64,000 nucleotides of DNA from Paracoccus homiensis (GCF_900111675.1 NZ_FOHO01000004.1:1-64000); one strand, 5' to 3'; shown: positions 34,640 through 43,291, numbered from the stretch's first letter. Translations and numbers: made by a program. Notes: generated from the letters alone by a model not told the origin.

Positions 34640-35551
34640 CTAGTCCGGGGCACCAAGATGGGCCCGCAGCTGGGCGATATGCGCCGAGCCGATCCCACAG
34701 CATCCACCGATCAGGCTTGCCCCCGCCGCGACCCATGTTTCGGCCCAACGCAGATAGGCTGGCGGGTCAAGATCGCCGCGCAGCGCCGACAGGCTTTCAT
34801 TCGCCGCGCCGGCGCGTGGTTCCGGCGCGAAGCCATTGGCATAGACGCCAAGCGGCATGGAATGACCCTTCGCGGCAAGCGTGTCGCGGGCGACGTGCAG
34901 CGCATCTTCCATCACTTCGGGCAGGGAACAGTTGAACAGCAGGGCCCCTGCGCCCAGATCGGCGGCCAGCTTCGCGGCGTCGCGCACGTCCTCGCCCGAT
35001 CGAAGCTGCGGTGGAAGGTCGGTCCTGTCGTCGCGCAGGCTGCACGCGATCCAAAGCGGCTTGCCCGTTCCATCCGCCGCCTGCGCCGTCACGCGCATCT
35101 CCTGCAGGCTGCTCATGGTTTCGGCCAGCCACAGATCGACATGCGGCAACAGCCCCTGAACCAACACCTGCAAGATCTGGCTGGCGGCTTGCGGGTCGAA
35201 CGCATGCGGGATGTAGGACCCGCAGGCCGGGGGCAGACATCCCGCGACGCGCGCATTCTGCCCCCTGGCAATGGCGGCATCCGCCGCCTCGCGCGCCAGT
35301 TTTCCCGACAGCTGGGTCAGTTCGAGGCCGCGCTGCTTGAAAACCTCGGCGCCCAGGTGAAATGGCACCACGGCATAGTTCGCGGTCGTCGCGATCGCCG
35401 CACCGGCGTCGAAAAACGCCTGATGCGCGTCCTTCACCGCCCGAGGATGGGTCATCAGCGCACCTGCGGACCATTCCGGCTGTTTCAGTTCCGCGCCAAA
35501 GCGGACCAGTTCGCGGCTGAGCCCGCCGTCCAGGATTGTCACCTCCGCCAT
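34640..35551 (-). CDS. Homocysteine S-methyltransferase family protein
   Basis: This 303-residue Zn-dependent methyltransferase begins MAEVTILDGGLSRELVRFG, with the family DGG start. The zinc cysteines are in LLFNCSLPEV and IGGCCGIGSAHI (Cys284-Cys285). It transfers methyl from S-methylmethionine or a related donor to homocysteine or selenocysteine. GAAAGGACG lies before ATG 35551. It lacks cobalamin-binding domains, so it is the MmuM-type rather than MetH. Not linked to other methionine genes here. Confidence 0.9.
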   Translation of the reverse strand: MAEVTILDGGLSRELVRFGAELKQPEWSAGALMTHPRAVKDAHQAFFDAGAAIATTANYAVVPFHLGAEVFKQRGLELTQLSGKLAREAADAAIARGQNARVAGCLPPACGSYIPHAFDPQAASQILQVLVQGLLPHVDLWLAETMSSLQEMRVTAQAADGTGKPLWIACSLRDDRTDLPPQLRSGEDVRDAAKLAADLGAGALLFNCSLPEVMEDALHVARDTLAAKGHSMPLGVYANGFAPEPRAGAANESLSALRGDLDPPAYLRWAETWVAAGASLIGGCCGIGSAHIAQLRAHLGAPD

Positions 35552-35687
35552 GATCCGTCCTTTCGATCTGCGCCCGTGCTGTGCGACAGATAGCAATCAC
35601 CGGTCCCGCGCGAAAGCGTCGCGGCGATGGATTTCATCCGTGCCGACCGCATCCCATCGTTCCAACCCAGCCGGATCGCCTGACGGC

Positions 35688-36362
35688 TTAGATCATGCGG
35701 TCGAATAATCGGCTGGCATAGGCCGCGCCGCTGGCAAGGCGATACAGTTTTGCAGGGCGGCCCGCGCTTTCCTGTCGGGTTTTCCCGGTTTCCTCGACCA
35801 GCCTCAGCTCATTCAATTTGCGCCGAAAACTGCTTTGATCCAGCTTGGTTCCGCGGACGGTTTCGTAGATGTTCTGGATCTCGGGCAGGGTGAATTCGCT
35901 TGGCAGCAGCAAGGCGGGCAGATTGGACCACGCGCCCTTGTCGCGCAGCCGCCGCAGCGCCGTGGCCAGAATGTCGTCATGGTCGAAGGCAAGGTCGCGG
36001 GCCTCATATGCCGGGGTCAGGGCAACCCCTTCGGCCAGTTCGCCCAGATCCTTCCGCCGGACCAGCGCCATATAGGCCAACGAGACAGACCAGCCGCGCG
36101 GATCGCGATCCGGCCCGGAAAAACTGGCAAGTTGTTCAAGGTGAAACCCGCCCAGCCCGGTCTTTTCGCGCAGGATCCGCGTGATCGCGCCTGCCGCGTC
36201 GTGATCTTCTTGCGTATGGATATAGCCGCCGGGCAGGGCAGCCACCCCCGCAAAGGGCGGCTGTGCCCGGCGCAGGGTCAGCAATTGCAGAACGCCATCT
36301 TCCAGCGTCAGGACGACGGCATCTGTGGTGACGATCGGTGTGGGAAAAGACTGGTCCTGCAT
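35688..36362 (-). CDS. NUDIX-winged-helix transcriptional regulator (NrtR-like)
   Basis: This 224-residue protein has an N-terminal NUDIX fold (TDAVVLTLEDGVLQLLTLRR, LPGGYIHTQEDHDAAGAI, TRILREKTGL) and a C-terminal winged helix (FTLPEIQNIYETVRGTKLDQ, SSFRRKLNEL, AGRPAKLYRL). NrtR repressors bind ADP-ribose and related NAD metabolites. The NUDIX box here lacks the full REVxEE acid set, as is usual in regulators, so hydrolysis is unlikely. The start is ATG 36362; the frame to 36494 runs over the operators. It is divergent from the 36493 cassette. Confidence 0.9.
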   Translation of the reverse strand: MQDQSFPTPIVTTDAVVLTLEDGVLQLLTLRRAQPPFAGVAALPGGYIHTQEDHDAAGAITRILREKTGLGGFHLEQLASFSGPDRDPRGWSVSLAYMALVRRKDLGELAEGVALTPAYEARDLAFDHDDILATALRRLRDKGAWSNLPALLLPSEFTLPEIQNIYETVRGTKLDQSSFRRKLNELRLVEETGKTRQESAGRPAKLYRLASGAAYASRLFDRMI

Positions 36363-36405
36363 CCTGCCTCGCAACTGGGATGGCCCTTGGATTAATCGAA
36401 TGCTT

Positions 36406-36430
36406 ATTTCCTTGCAAGGTGCAAGAAAAT
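36406..36430. promoter_or_regulatory. NrtR-like operator
   Basis: ATTTcCTTGCA-agg-TGCAAGaAAAT is a 25-base dyad with one mismatched pair. A half-site TGCAAGAAA recurs at 36468-36476, just before the J-like gene. A possible promoter for the plus-strand cassette is TTGACC at 36433-36438 with TATATT/TATTTG near 36454-36461, so the dyad is just upstream of it and the half-site overlaps its start. Matches the usual position of an NrtR-type repressor. Function inferred. Confidence 0.65.
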
Positions 36431-36492
36431 TGTTGACCTGCGCTTGATCGCTATATATTTGTAGATTGCAAGAAACAAGAAAGGACATCGCC

Positions 36493-37551
36493 ATGACGAA
36501 GGATCTGGATATTCTTGCGCTGGATGCGGCGACGATCCTTGCCGTAAAGCCGCGTCAGGCCGGCGCGTTTCTGGGGCAGGGTACGGCGGGAAAGCGGAAT
36601 TTTCGCAAGCTTGCGGCGCGTTGGCATCCCGATTTCTGCGCCGATCCCCAATCGGCCGAGGTGTTTTCGCATCTGGTGACTCTGCGTGACCGTCTGCAAA
36701 GCCTTGGGTCGCAGCGGGCCGATACCTTGCTGTTCACGCTTGCCGACGGGCACCGCAAGCCGGTGGTCGTGCTGGAAACGACCCCGACCGACAGCGGCGA
36801 AACGCTGGTCCTGGCTGATGGTCTTGCGCAGCGGTTCGATGCTGCGACGGCGGATCTGGCACAGGACATGGCCGATACCATCGCCAGCTTCAGTTATGCG
36901 GATCCCGCAATGCAGTGCGAAATGCAGCGGTTTCTGCCCAAGGTCGGGCAACGGCTGACGCTGATCGACGGCGGCAGTCTGTATATCACGCCGCGCGACG
37001 CGGGGGCGCTGCCGCTTTTCATGGTCGACACCTATCTTGCGCGCAGCGGGCGCAGGATCGACGCAAAGGGCGTCGCCTGGATCGGATCGGGCCTGATGAA
37101 CCTTGCCGCGTGGTTGGCGTGGTCCGGTCTGATGCACGGATCGATCGACGCGGCTTCCGTCGCGATCAATCCGGAAACGCATGACGTGATGCTTTTGGGG
37201 GGATGGGAATACGCGACGCCTTTCGGAGCGCGACCACGGGCCTTGCCGGAACGCACGCTTTGGCTGGCACCAAAACTGGGCGCGGACGGCGTCCCCGCCG
37301 ATGGAACGATCGACCCTCTGCTGATCCGCGATCTGCTGCGGCAGTTGCTGGGAAAGCCCGCCGATGGCGATCTGTTGGCGGGGCGCGTCGTGCCCATGCC
37401 GATTGCCGAATGGCTTGTGTTTCCCCCGGCCGCTGATGCGTTTCAGGACTATGCCCTGTGGCGCAGCGCGCTGGAGCAGGCATGGGGTCGCCCACGGTTT
37501 CACCCGATGCCATTCACGGCCGCCGATGTCCTTGGCGACCGTGTTGCATGA
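36493..37551 (+). CDS. Uncharacterised protein with J-domain-like N-terminus
   Basis: This 352-residue protein begins with LALDAATILAVKP and carries NFRKLAARWHPDFCADPQSA (HPD at 45-47). This resembles the helix II-loop-III segment of J domains that stimulates Hsp70. The rest (about 70-352) has no recognised family; it includes TLIDGGSLYITPRD, IDAKGVAWIGSGLMNLAAWL and a long C-terminal helical part. AGGA lies upstream of ATG 36493. The operon continues 39 bases later with the VWA gene. Confidence 0.75.
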   Translation: MTKDLDILALDAATILAVKPRQAGAFLGQGTAGKRNFRKLAARWHPDFCADPQSAEVFSHLVTLRDRLQSLGSQRADTLLFTLADGHRKPVVVLETTPTDSGETLVLADGLAQRFDAATADLAQDMADTIASFSYADPAMQCEMQRFLPKVGQRLTLIDGGSLYITPRDAGALPLFMVDTYLARSGRRIDAKGVAWIGSGLMNLAAWLAWSGLMHGSIDAASVAINPETHDVMLLGGWEYATPFGARPRALPERTLWLAPKLGADGVPADGTIDPLLIRDLLRQLLGKPADGDLLAGRVVPMPIAEWLVFPPAADAFQDYALWRSALEQAWGRPRFHPMPFTAADVLGDRVA

Positions 37552-37590
37552 CCTGCCCGATCTGGGCGCATTTCAGGAAGGAGAAGGAAG

Positions 37591-38511
37591 ATGGGCAACG
37601 GACGTTGGAGCTCGACCGACTGGCAGAACTATGCCGCACGCAATGTCAGCGGCAAAAGCCGCACAGAGCTGTTCACCCGGCGCAGCCTTGACGACGCGGT
37701 GAACCCCGCAAGGATTGCCATGCGTGAAAGCCGCGACAGCGCGGACAATCCGCAATCGACGCCGATCATCCTGGCGGCGGATGTTACCGGCTCGATGGGG
37801 ATGGTGGCCCACAAGCTGATGCAGGATGGCCTGAACACGCTGGCCACCGAAATCTATGCGCGCAAGCCGGTCACCGATCCGCATGTGATGGCCATGGCCG
37901 TCGGCGATGCCTGCTGCGATCAGGCCCCGTTGCAGGTCACCCAGTTCGAGGCCGACATCCGTCTTGCCGATCAGGTCCGCAACCTGTGGCTGGAAGGCGG
38001 GGGCGGCGGCAATGGTGGCGAAACCTATATGTCGGCGCATCTGTTCGCGGCAACGAAGACCGCCGCCGACGCGTTCGAAAAACGCGGTCGCAAAGGCTAT
38101 CTGTTCACCATCGGCGATGAACCGGTGCTGGATGGCCTGACCCGCGAACAGGCCGCGCGGGTCATGGGGTTCGAGACCCCGCGCGACCTGTCTTCGCACG
38201 AGATCCTGACCATGGCGCAGCGCAACTGGGAGGTGTTCCACATCATCCTTTCCAACGAAGGCTATGCCAGGGCGCGACCGGATGCGGTGCTGCGGTCGTG
38301 GAAGGCGCTTTTGCCGGAACGCACGATTCAGTTGGGCGATGTGGACCGGCTTGCGGAAACCGTGGTCTCGGCGATCCAGATCAATGAGGGCGCACACCCC
38401 CAAGACGTGACCGCAAGCTGGTCGGGATCGACCGCGCTGGTCGTCGCCGAGGCGATCAGGGGCATGGCCCCGGTCCCGGCCCGTCGCGGCCTGCGCCGTC
38501 TTTTCGGGTGA
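37591..38511 (+). CDS. VWA-like protein with MIDAS motif
   Basis: This 306-residue cytosolic protein has ILAADVTGSMGMVAHKLMQD (MIDAS-like DxTGS with Asp64, Thr66, Ser68), followed by LWLEGGGGGNGGETYMSAHL, which may form the rest of the metal site. There is no signal peptide or membrane helix. VWA domains of this type bind Mg and are often part of chaperone, nucleotide or conflict systems with AAA or GTPase partners. GAAGGAGAAGGAAG lies before the ATG. The C-terminus ends RGLRRLFG. Confidence 0.82.
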   Translation: MGNGRWSSTDWQNYAARNVSGKSRTELFTRRSLDDAVNPARIAMRESRDSADNPQSTPIILAADVTGSMGMVAHKLMQDGLNTLATEIYARKPVTDPHVMAMAVGDACCDQAPLQVTQFEADIRLADQVRNLWLEGGGGGNGGETYMSAHLFAATKTAADAFEKRGRKGYLFTIGDEPVLDGLTREQAARVMGFETPRDLSSHEILTMAQRNWEVFHIILSNEGYARARPDAVLRSWKALLPERTIQLGDVDRLAETVVSAIQINEGAHPQDVTASWSGSTALVVAEAIRGMAPVPARRGLRRLFG

Positions 38512-38517
38512 TCCTGC

Positions 38518-38539
38518 GGGCGGGGCCTAGACCCCGCCC
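38518..38539 (+). terminator. Hairpin between VWA and PurA-like genes
   Basis: GGGCGGGG-(CCTAGA)-CCCCGCCC is followed by GGTCTTT, 6 bases after the VWA stop. The T-run is short, so it may only reduce read-through to the PurA-like gene, which starts 22 bases later with its own RBS. Confidence 0.5.
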
Positions 38540-38561
38540 GGTCTTTGGAAAGGGGAAAACG

Positions 38562-39794
38562 ATGATCAGGACAGCACAGGCCGTGATCGGTGCCGGTTGG
38601 GGGGACGAGGGCAAGGGTCTGATGACCGACCATCTTTGCCATGCCGCAGGGCGAACCGGCGCCTCGGTGACGGTGATACGCAGCAATGGCGGTGCGCAGG
38701 CGGGTCATACCGTCGTCACCCCCGATGGTCGGCGCCATGTCTTTCACCATATCGGATCGGGCAGCTTTGCGGGCGCCGACACCCATCTGTCGCGGTTCTT
38801 CGTGGCGCATCCGATGCTGCTGCGGTCTGAAATCGATGCGTTGCGGGGCCAGCGCGTCGATCTGGCGGCAGCCGGCGCCCCGACGCTGACGATCGACCCC
38901 GATGCGCCGGTCACCACCCCTTGGGATACGATGATCAACCAGATTCTGGAAATGGCCCGTAATCAGGGGCGGCATGGCAGCTGTGGGCTGGGCTTTGGCG
39001 AAACGATCGAGCGCGAGGAAAACGGCGTTCGCCTGTTGGCGCGGCATCTGCGGCAAGGCGATCTGCGGTCGCGGTTGGAATATATCCGCGATGTCTGGAT
39101 GCCGCGGCGGATGGGGCAACTGGGCGTCGATTTTCCCGACCGTGATCTTGCCGATGCCGCCCAAAGCACGGGCCTGATGCGGGCATACCTGCAGGACTGC
39201 GACCTGTTCACCGATGCAGTCGGGCAGCGATCCGACGCGGATGTTGCCGGTCTGCCGCGTGGCGCCACCTTCATCTTCGAGGCTGCGCAAGGATTGCAAC
39301 TGGATATGGCGTTCGGTGCCTTTCCCTTTGTCACCCGCTCGCATACCGGGTTGCGCAATATCGCCCTTCTCTGCGCGGATATGGGAATAGATGCGTTGCA
39401 GGCGCATTACGTGACCCGCGCCTATGCGACGCGGCATGGTGCGGGACCGCTGCCGTACGAGGCGCAGATCGATGGCTGGGCCACGGTCACCGACTCGACC
39501 AACGCGCCCAATGAATGGCAGGGCCGCCTGCGGTTCGCACCGTTGCAGCCGGCGGCGATGGGGGCGCTGATCCGGCAGGATCTGGCTCAGGCCGGGGGGC
39601 TGCACGTGCGGGCCGGGCTGGCGGTGACCTGCATGGATCAGATCGGTGCCACGGGTGTCGTGATGGATGATGGCAAGGCCGCCGATATCCCGAAGGCAGG
39701 GCTTGCCGTTGCAATTGCCGAACGCGTCGGTTTGCCGCTGTCGCATATCTCGTCCGGGCCGTCGCGCGATCATGTCGCGAGCCAGCCAAGATGA
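38562..39794 (+). CDS. Adenylosuccinate synthetase paralogue
   Basis: This 410-residue protein keeps the PurA nucleotide loop (GAGWGDEGKG, Asp15), the catalytic His in NGGAQAGHTVV (His49), and FEAAQGLQLDMAFGAFPFVT in place of FEGAQG. The catalytic Asp of the first motif is present, unlike PurZ. The C-terminal arginine-rich GRxRRCGWFD segment that binds aspartate/IMP in PurA reads NAPNEWQGRLRFAPLQ here. So substrate use is probably altered. GGAAAGGGG precedes ATG 38562; a longer frame starts at 38508. Confidence 0.85.
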   Translation: MIRTAQAVIGAGWGDEGKGLMTDHLCHAAGRTGASVTVIRSNGGAQAGHTVVTPDGRRHVFHHIGSGSFAGADTHLSRFFVAHPMLLRSEIDALRGQRVDLAAAGAPTLTIDPDAPVTTPWDTMINQILEMARNQGRHGSCGLGFGETIEREENGVRLLARHLRQGDLRSRLEYIRDVWMPRRMGQLGVDFPDRDLADAAQSTGLMRAYLQDCDLFTDAVGQRSDADVAGLPRGATFIFEAAQGLQLDMAFGAFPFVTRSHTGLRNIALLCADMGIDALQAHYVTRAYATRHGAGPLPYEAQIDGWATVTDSTNAPNEWQGRLRFAPLQPAAMGALIRQDLAQAGGLHVRAGLAVTCMDQIGATGVVMDDGKAADIPKAGLAVAIAERVGLPLSHISSGPSRDHVASQPR

Positions 39795-39795
39795 C

Positions 39796-40713
39796 CTAGC
39801 CCTGTCGTGCTTCCTCTGCGGCCAGTTCGGCCAGTTTTCGCACGGCCTCGCGGTCAGAGGCGACCGCGATGAAGCGTGCATTGTGACAGAACTTCGCGCC
39901 CTTCACGCCTGACGCCCTTTCCAGATCGGCATCCGTCAACCCGGCCCAGGCGGCGGGCAGATCCGCGCGCAAGGCGAAATTTTCCGGGTCGCGGCGAATG
40001 CCGGTCAGGGTCCAGTCGCTGTCGCGTGGGTGGATCACGAACAGCAGGTGGTCGGCCCCGGCCTTTTCAATGGCCGAACGGAAAGGCATCCCCATCGGCA
40101 GTTCCAGAATGGGGCTTTCGCCCGCGTCCCTGATCGCGGCCATGACCACGGCCTCGGCGCGCAGCTTCGCGGATTTCCGTCCGATCGCGGCCTCGACAAA
40201 TGCGCGCGCGATGACAAGCGCCTGCCCAAAGGCGCGATCCTCGGCATCCGGATCGCGGTCGTCGAACACCGGTTTCAGGCTTTCCAGCAGCAGGGGCAGC
40301 GACAGATCCGCCAGCGGTCCTGAAGGCGACAGCGTGCCGTTGTCGACCTGATCGACGGGCAGCACGAAATCCGCATCGAATCCCGAATGGATCGCGGTGA
40401 TATCGGTGTCGGGAATGCCCATCGACTGCAGATATTCGTGCCCGTAGTGCCGCCAGATCAGTCCGAACGAACTATAGGGCTGACCGTCGTCGCGCAGGGG
40501 CGGAGTCTTCTGGTGATGATCGAAAATCCCAAGCTGGGGCTGATAATCGCGGCCCACATCATAGATGATGCGATCCTCGGACGGGGTGATCCACGCCGCC
40601 TCGCGGCTGCGCACGATCCGCGCGGATGGATACAGCCGGGTCAGTATGACCGAGGACAGCAGCTCATCCGCATGGAAACCGCCGGAATGGGTGACGAGAT
40701 AGTCGATGGTCAT
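39796..40713 (-). CDS. MYG1-family DHH-like metal-dependent hydrolase
   Basis: This 305-residue protein has the MYG1 features LVTHSGGFHADELLSSVIL, DVGRDYQPQLGIFDHHQKT (the DHH-like metal site) and VDNG for the second metal block. Its relative in eukaryotes is an exonuclease of mitochondria and nucleus. It lies convergent, one base after the PurA-like stop. RBS CAGGAAG is before ATG 40713. Likely a phosphoesterase/nuclease in the DHH superfamily; substrate unknown. Confidence 0.88.
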   Translation of the reverse strand: MTIDYLVTHSGGFHADELLSSVILTRLYPSARIVRSREAAWITPSEDRIIYDVGRDYQPQLGIFDHHQKTPPLRDDGQPYSSFGLIWRHYGHEYLQSMGIPDTDITAIHSGFDADFVLPVDQVDNGTLSPSGPLADLSLPLLLESLKPVFDDRDPDAEDRAFGQALVIARAFVEAAIGRKSAKLRAEAVVMAAIRDAGESPILELPMGMPFRSAIEKAGADHLLFVIHPRDSDWTLTGIRRDPENFALRADLPAAWAGLTDADLERASGVKGAKFCHNARFIAVASDREAVRKLAELAAEEARQG

Positions 40714-40733
40714 CTGACTTCCTGAAAATGACA

Positions 40734-40754
40734 AGACCGCCCCGAAGGCGGTCT
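40734..40754 (-). terminator. Intrinsic terminator after the complex I subunit gene
   Basis: AGACCGCC-(5)-GGCGGTCT is a perfect 8-bp stem. On the minus strand it is followed by TGTCATTTTC. It lies 58 bases after the stop of the 40812 gene, at the 5' side of the MYG1 gene. Confidence 0.75.
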
Positions 40755-40811
40755 GTGAAGATCACGCGCAATTCCCCGCCTTTACGCGGTCCAGGCCAGG
40801 GGCGGGTGCGT

Positions 40812-41123
40812 TCAGTGCGTCCAGGGGGCGCGGCGGTCGGTCGCGAAGTTTTCGCCATAGCCGCGGGGCCGCACATTCGCGGCGCGTTTCTGCGGCTCTT
40901 GCACGACATAGTCCAGGCCACGCTCGCGGGCGTAATCCTCGGCCTGTTTGCGGCTTTCAAAGCGCAGGCGCACCTGTGACTGGGTGTCATCGCTGCTGGT
41001 CCATCCCATCAGGGGATCGATCTCGCGCGCGTCGGCGGCGGGAAATTCCAGAACCCATCCTTTGGTGCGCGCGGTCCCCGAGGTCATCGCGTTTCGGGCA
41101 GGCTGATAGATGCGAACTCGCAT
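40812..41123 (-). CDS. ETC complex I subunit (NDUFS4-like)
   Basis: This 103-residue protein begins [20 protein letters not shown] and contains [20 protein letters not shown] and [19 protein letters not shown], the conserved region of the 18-kDa NDUFS4 accessory subunit. Alphaproteobacterial complex I has this subunit on the peripheral arm. ATG 41123 is preferred; a longer frame to 41393 would run into the SIP gene. Often monocistronic in Rhodobacteraceae, and so here. Confidence 0.92.
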   Translation of the reverse strand: MRVRIYQPARNAMTSGTARTKGWVLEFPAADAREIDPLMGWTSSDDTQSQVRLRFESRKQAEDYARERGLDYVVQEPQKRAANVRPRGYGENFATDRRAPWTH

Positions 41124-41199
41124 GACGATACCTTCGATCTGAACGCGTTGAGTTATCGCCAAATCGGTGCGGCTGTTCAAGCCCCCGCAGTGCCGCGTG

Positions 41200-42171
41200 T
41201 CAGGACCAGTAGGCCGCGACCAGCATGTCGCGCCTGGCGATCCCGCGTGCAAGAAGGTCCTTGCGGGCAAGGCGGGACTCATCGGCGCTGGCGGCAAACC
41301 AGATGAAATCGCCGTCCTTGACCGAACTATCCGCCAGATTACCACGCAGGTCATGCGAGAGGCTGACCCGTGGGTCGTGGCGCAATGCACCAAGATCGTC
41401 GGGGTGACAGCGAAGATGGGCCGTGACCCTGGCGGGGCTTTCGGTCAGGATGCGGCGAATGGCGGGCAGGGCGGTTTCATCGCCGAACAGGTGGATCCGG
41501 TCGGCATTCGGACATCCGCCGCCGCCGGGGCCGATGATGCCGACCGTCTGGCCCAGCATCTGTTGCGCGGTCCAGTCGCAAGTCGGGCTGTCCGCGTGTC
41601 GAAAGATGTCGAAATCCAGCCAGTCTTGGGACTGCGCCGCGACTGTATAGACCGCGCGATGCAACGCGTCCTTTCCCTCGGGCCAGCCGACCCGCCCGTT
41701 GTCCTGCACGCGGGGCCAGATGGCCGTGCGTCCCTGCGGCGGCAGCAACAGCCGAAAGTGATAGCCACCCTCGGCAAAGCGCGCCGCATCGGGTCCGGCC
41801 AGGCGGACGCGGGTGAAATTGGGGCTGACCTGGCAAAGATCGCGCAACTGCATCAGCGACAGACCCGGCGCCAGCGCCCCGGCATCGACATGATCCCAGG
41901 CGACCGCAAGGCCGATTTCGGCGAACAGCTCGGTCGCGCTGTCGCGCAGATTGCCGATCAGGCGTTGTTCCGGCGCGGACAGGTCGACACTCATGGAATC
42001 GCTATGCGCCGTCAGGCGAAGTTCGCAGCCCCAGACCGAAAGGATCAGGTGATCGGCGGTTTCGATCAGCGGCACATCCCAGGCGGCGGCGCGTGCCTTC
42101 AGCGCGGCGATCGCGGCGCCAGATGCGCTTGGGATCGTGCCAAAGCTTTTGTAACCACGCAGATGCGCCAT
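41200..42171 (-). CDS. Siderophore-interacting protein with N-terminal DUF2218
   Basis: This 323-residue protein combines an N-terminal DUF2218-like domain (about 1-95; [20 protein letters not shown]) and a ferredoxin-reductase-like SIP domain ([27 protein letters not shown] for FAD binding, [31 protein letters not shown]). SIP proteins reduce ferric siderophores in the cytoplasm. No siderophore transporter gene lies next to it. No Fur-like site was recognised upstream. Confidence 0.88.
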   Translation of the reverse strand: MAHLRGYKSFGTIPSASGAAIAALKARAAAWDVPLIETADHLILSVWGCELRLTAHSDSMSVDLSAPEQRLIGNLRDSATELFAEIGLAVAWDHVDAGALAPGLSLMQLRDLCQVSPNFTRVRLAGPDAARFAEGGYHFRLLLPPQGRTAIWPRVQDNGRVGWPEGKDALHRAVYTVAAQSQDWLDFDIFRHADSPTCDWTAQQMLGQTVGIIGPGGGGCPNADRIHLFGDETALPAIRRILTESPARVTAHLRCHPDDLGALRHDPRVSLSHDLRGNLADSSVKDGDFIWFAASADESRLARKDLLARGIARRDMLVAAYWS

Positions 42172-42247
42172 TGTCGCCCCCTTTGCCGATCCCCTCGTGA
42201 TAGGTCAGCTTAGAGGCATATACAATCCCGACTGTTTAACTAGGTAA

Positions 42248-43291
42248 TCACGGATCATCTTCCAGAAGATTTGTGGCCGGATTGTCCGTGATCTCGACGT
42301 CGGTATAGTATTGCTGCGCCTGTACGGCGCTGCGATGCAGGCTTAGCTGCATGGCGGCAGGAAGGGGCGCGCCGTCCAGCGCGGCCTGCGTCAGAAAACC
42401 GGACCGTATCCCGTGCGGGCTGGCAAATCCTGGCGAAAACCCTGCCAGTTCAAGCCGGTGCCGCAGAATGTTGCGAAAGCCGTCGCCGCTTAGCCTGCGG
42501 GCCAGCGGGCGGTCGGCCAGGCTGATGGGCCGGAACAGCGGGCCTTCGGTGATCCGCGCCAACGCGATCCAGTTCATCACCGCGCGGGCCGCCCGACCCT
42601 TCAGCGGCAGGCGCGGGGCCTGATCAATACCGGTGGTTTTCGTGACCAGCAGCCTGATCCGCAACAGCCCCTTATCCTGAAACTGGCTGTCGTCGATGTC
42701 GTCTCGGTTCAGGCCGACGATCTCGGACCGCCGCCGCCCGCCCGAAGCCCAGCCCAACATCAGCGCCGCCCGGTCGCGCATGCCGCGATGGCTGTGATCA
42801 CAGGTTGCCAGCAGCGTCTCGAGGATCTCGCGCGTGATCGGGTTTTCGGATTTCGGATGGCGGGGCCGTGCGGCGGCGCGGCGGGCGCGGGCGCGGGCCT
42901 GTCGGATCAATGGCGACTCGAAGGGCGAGGGCAGGTTCTTCATCCGATGAAAGGCCCGCCAGCTGGCGATCCGGCGATCCACCGTCGCGGGCGCGGGACA
43001 GGAAAACCCGCGCCGGATACCCGCCGCAACCAGCGTCTCGGCCACGGTTCGCGCGGGACCGGTCGCGTCGGTCAGATCGCTTGCGTGATCCAGAACAAAA
43101 CGCAGGGCGACGCGCTGATCCTCGGGCCAGGTCAGCGGCGCGCCGAAGGCGGCCTGTTTCCACGCGGTCAGGTAGACCAGATCGCGTTCCCACGCACGCA
43201 GCGTGTTCGCGGGCGTGCCCCGGCGATACAGTTCCGTCAGCGCGGCTTCGTCCGCAGGCGACAGCGCAGCGTGGGAAATCGGTAGATCCAT
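42248..43291 (-). CDS. Tyrosine-type site-specific recombinase
   Basis: This 347-residue integrase has a SAM-like N-terminal domain (NTLRAWERDLVYLTAWKQAA) and a catalytic domain with Arg188 (SGGRRRSEIVGL), HGIRSGF (His293, Arg296), LSLHRS (His319) and a Tyr nucleophile candidate Y328/Y329 in QQYYTDVE. All catalytic residues are present. It is not adjacent to a tRNA, IS or phage genes, and no direct att-like repeats were noticed. It may be the relic of an integrated element or a housekeeping-type recombinase. Confidence 0.88.
   Translation of the reverse strand: MDLPISHAALSPADEAALTELYRRGTPANTLRAWERDLVYLTAWKQAAFGAPLTWPEDQRVALRFVLDHASDLTDATGPARTVAETLVAAGIRRGFSCPAPATVDRRIASWRAFHRMKNLPSPFESPLIRQARARARRAAARPRHPKSENPITREILETLLATCDHSHRGMRDRAALMLGWASGGRRRSEIVGLNRDDIDDSQFQDKGLLRIRLLVTKTTGIDQAPRLPLKGRAARAVMNWIALARITEGPLFRPISLADRPLARRLSGDGFRNILRHRLELAGFSPGFASPHGIRSGFLTQAALDGAPLPAAMQLSLHRSAVQAQQYYTDVEITDNPATNLLEDDP

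Noticed and set aside
38562-39794. PurZ (2-aminoadenylosuccinate synthetase, Z-genome)
   Set aside because: The catalytic Asp of the first motif is present, while PurZ lacks it; no companion Z-genome genes (DatZ, MazZ, PolA-type) near.
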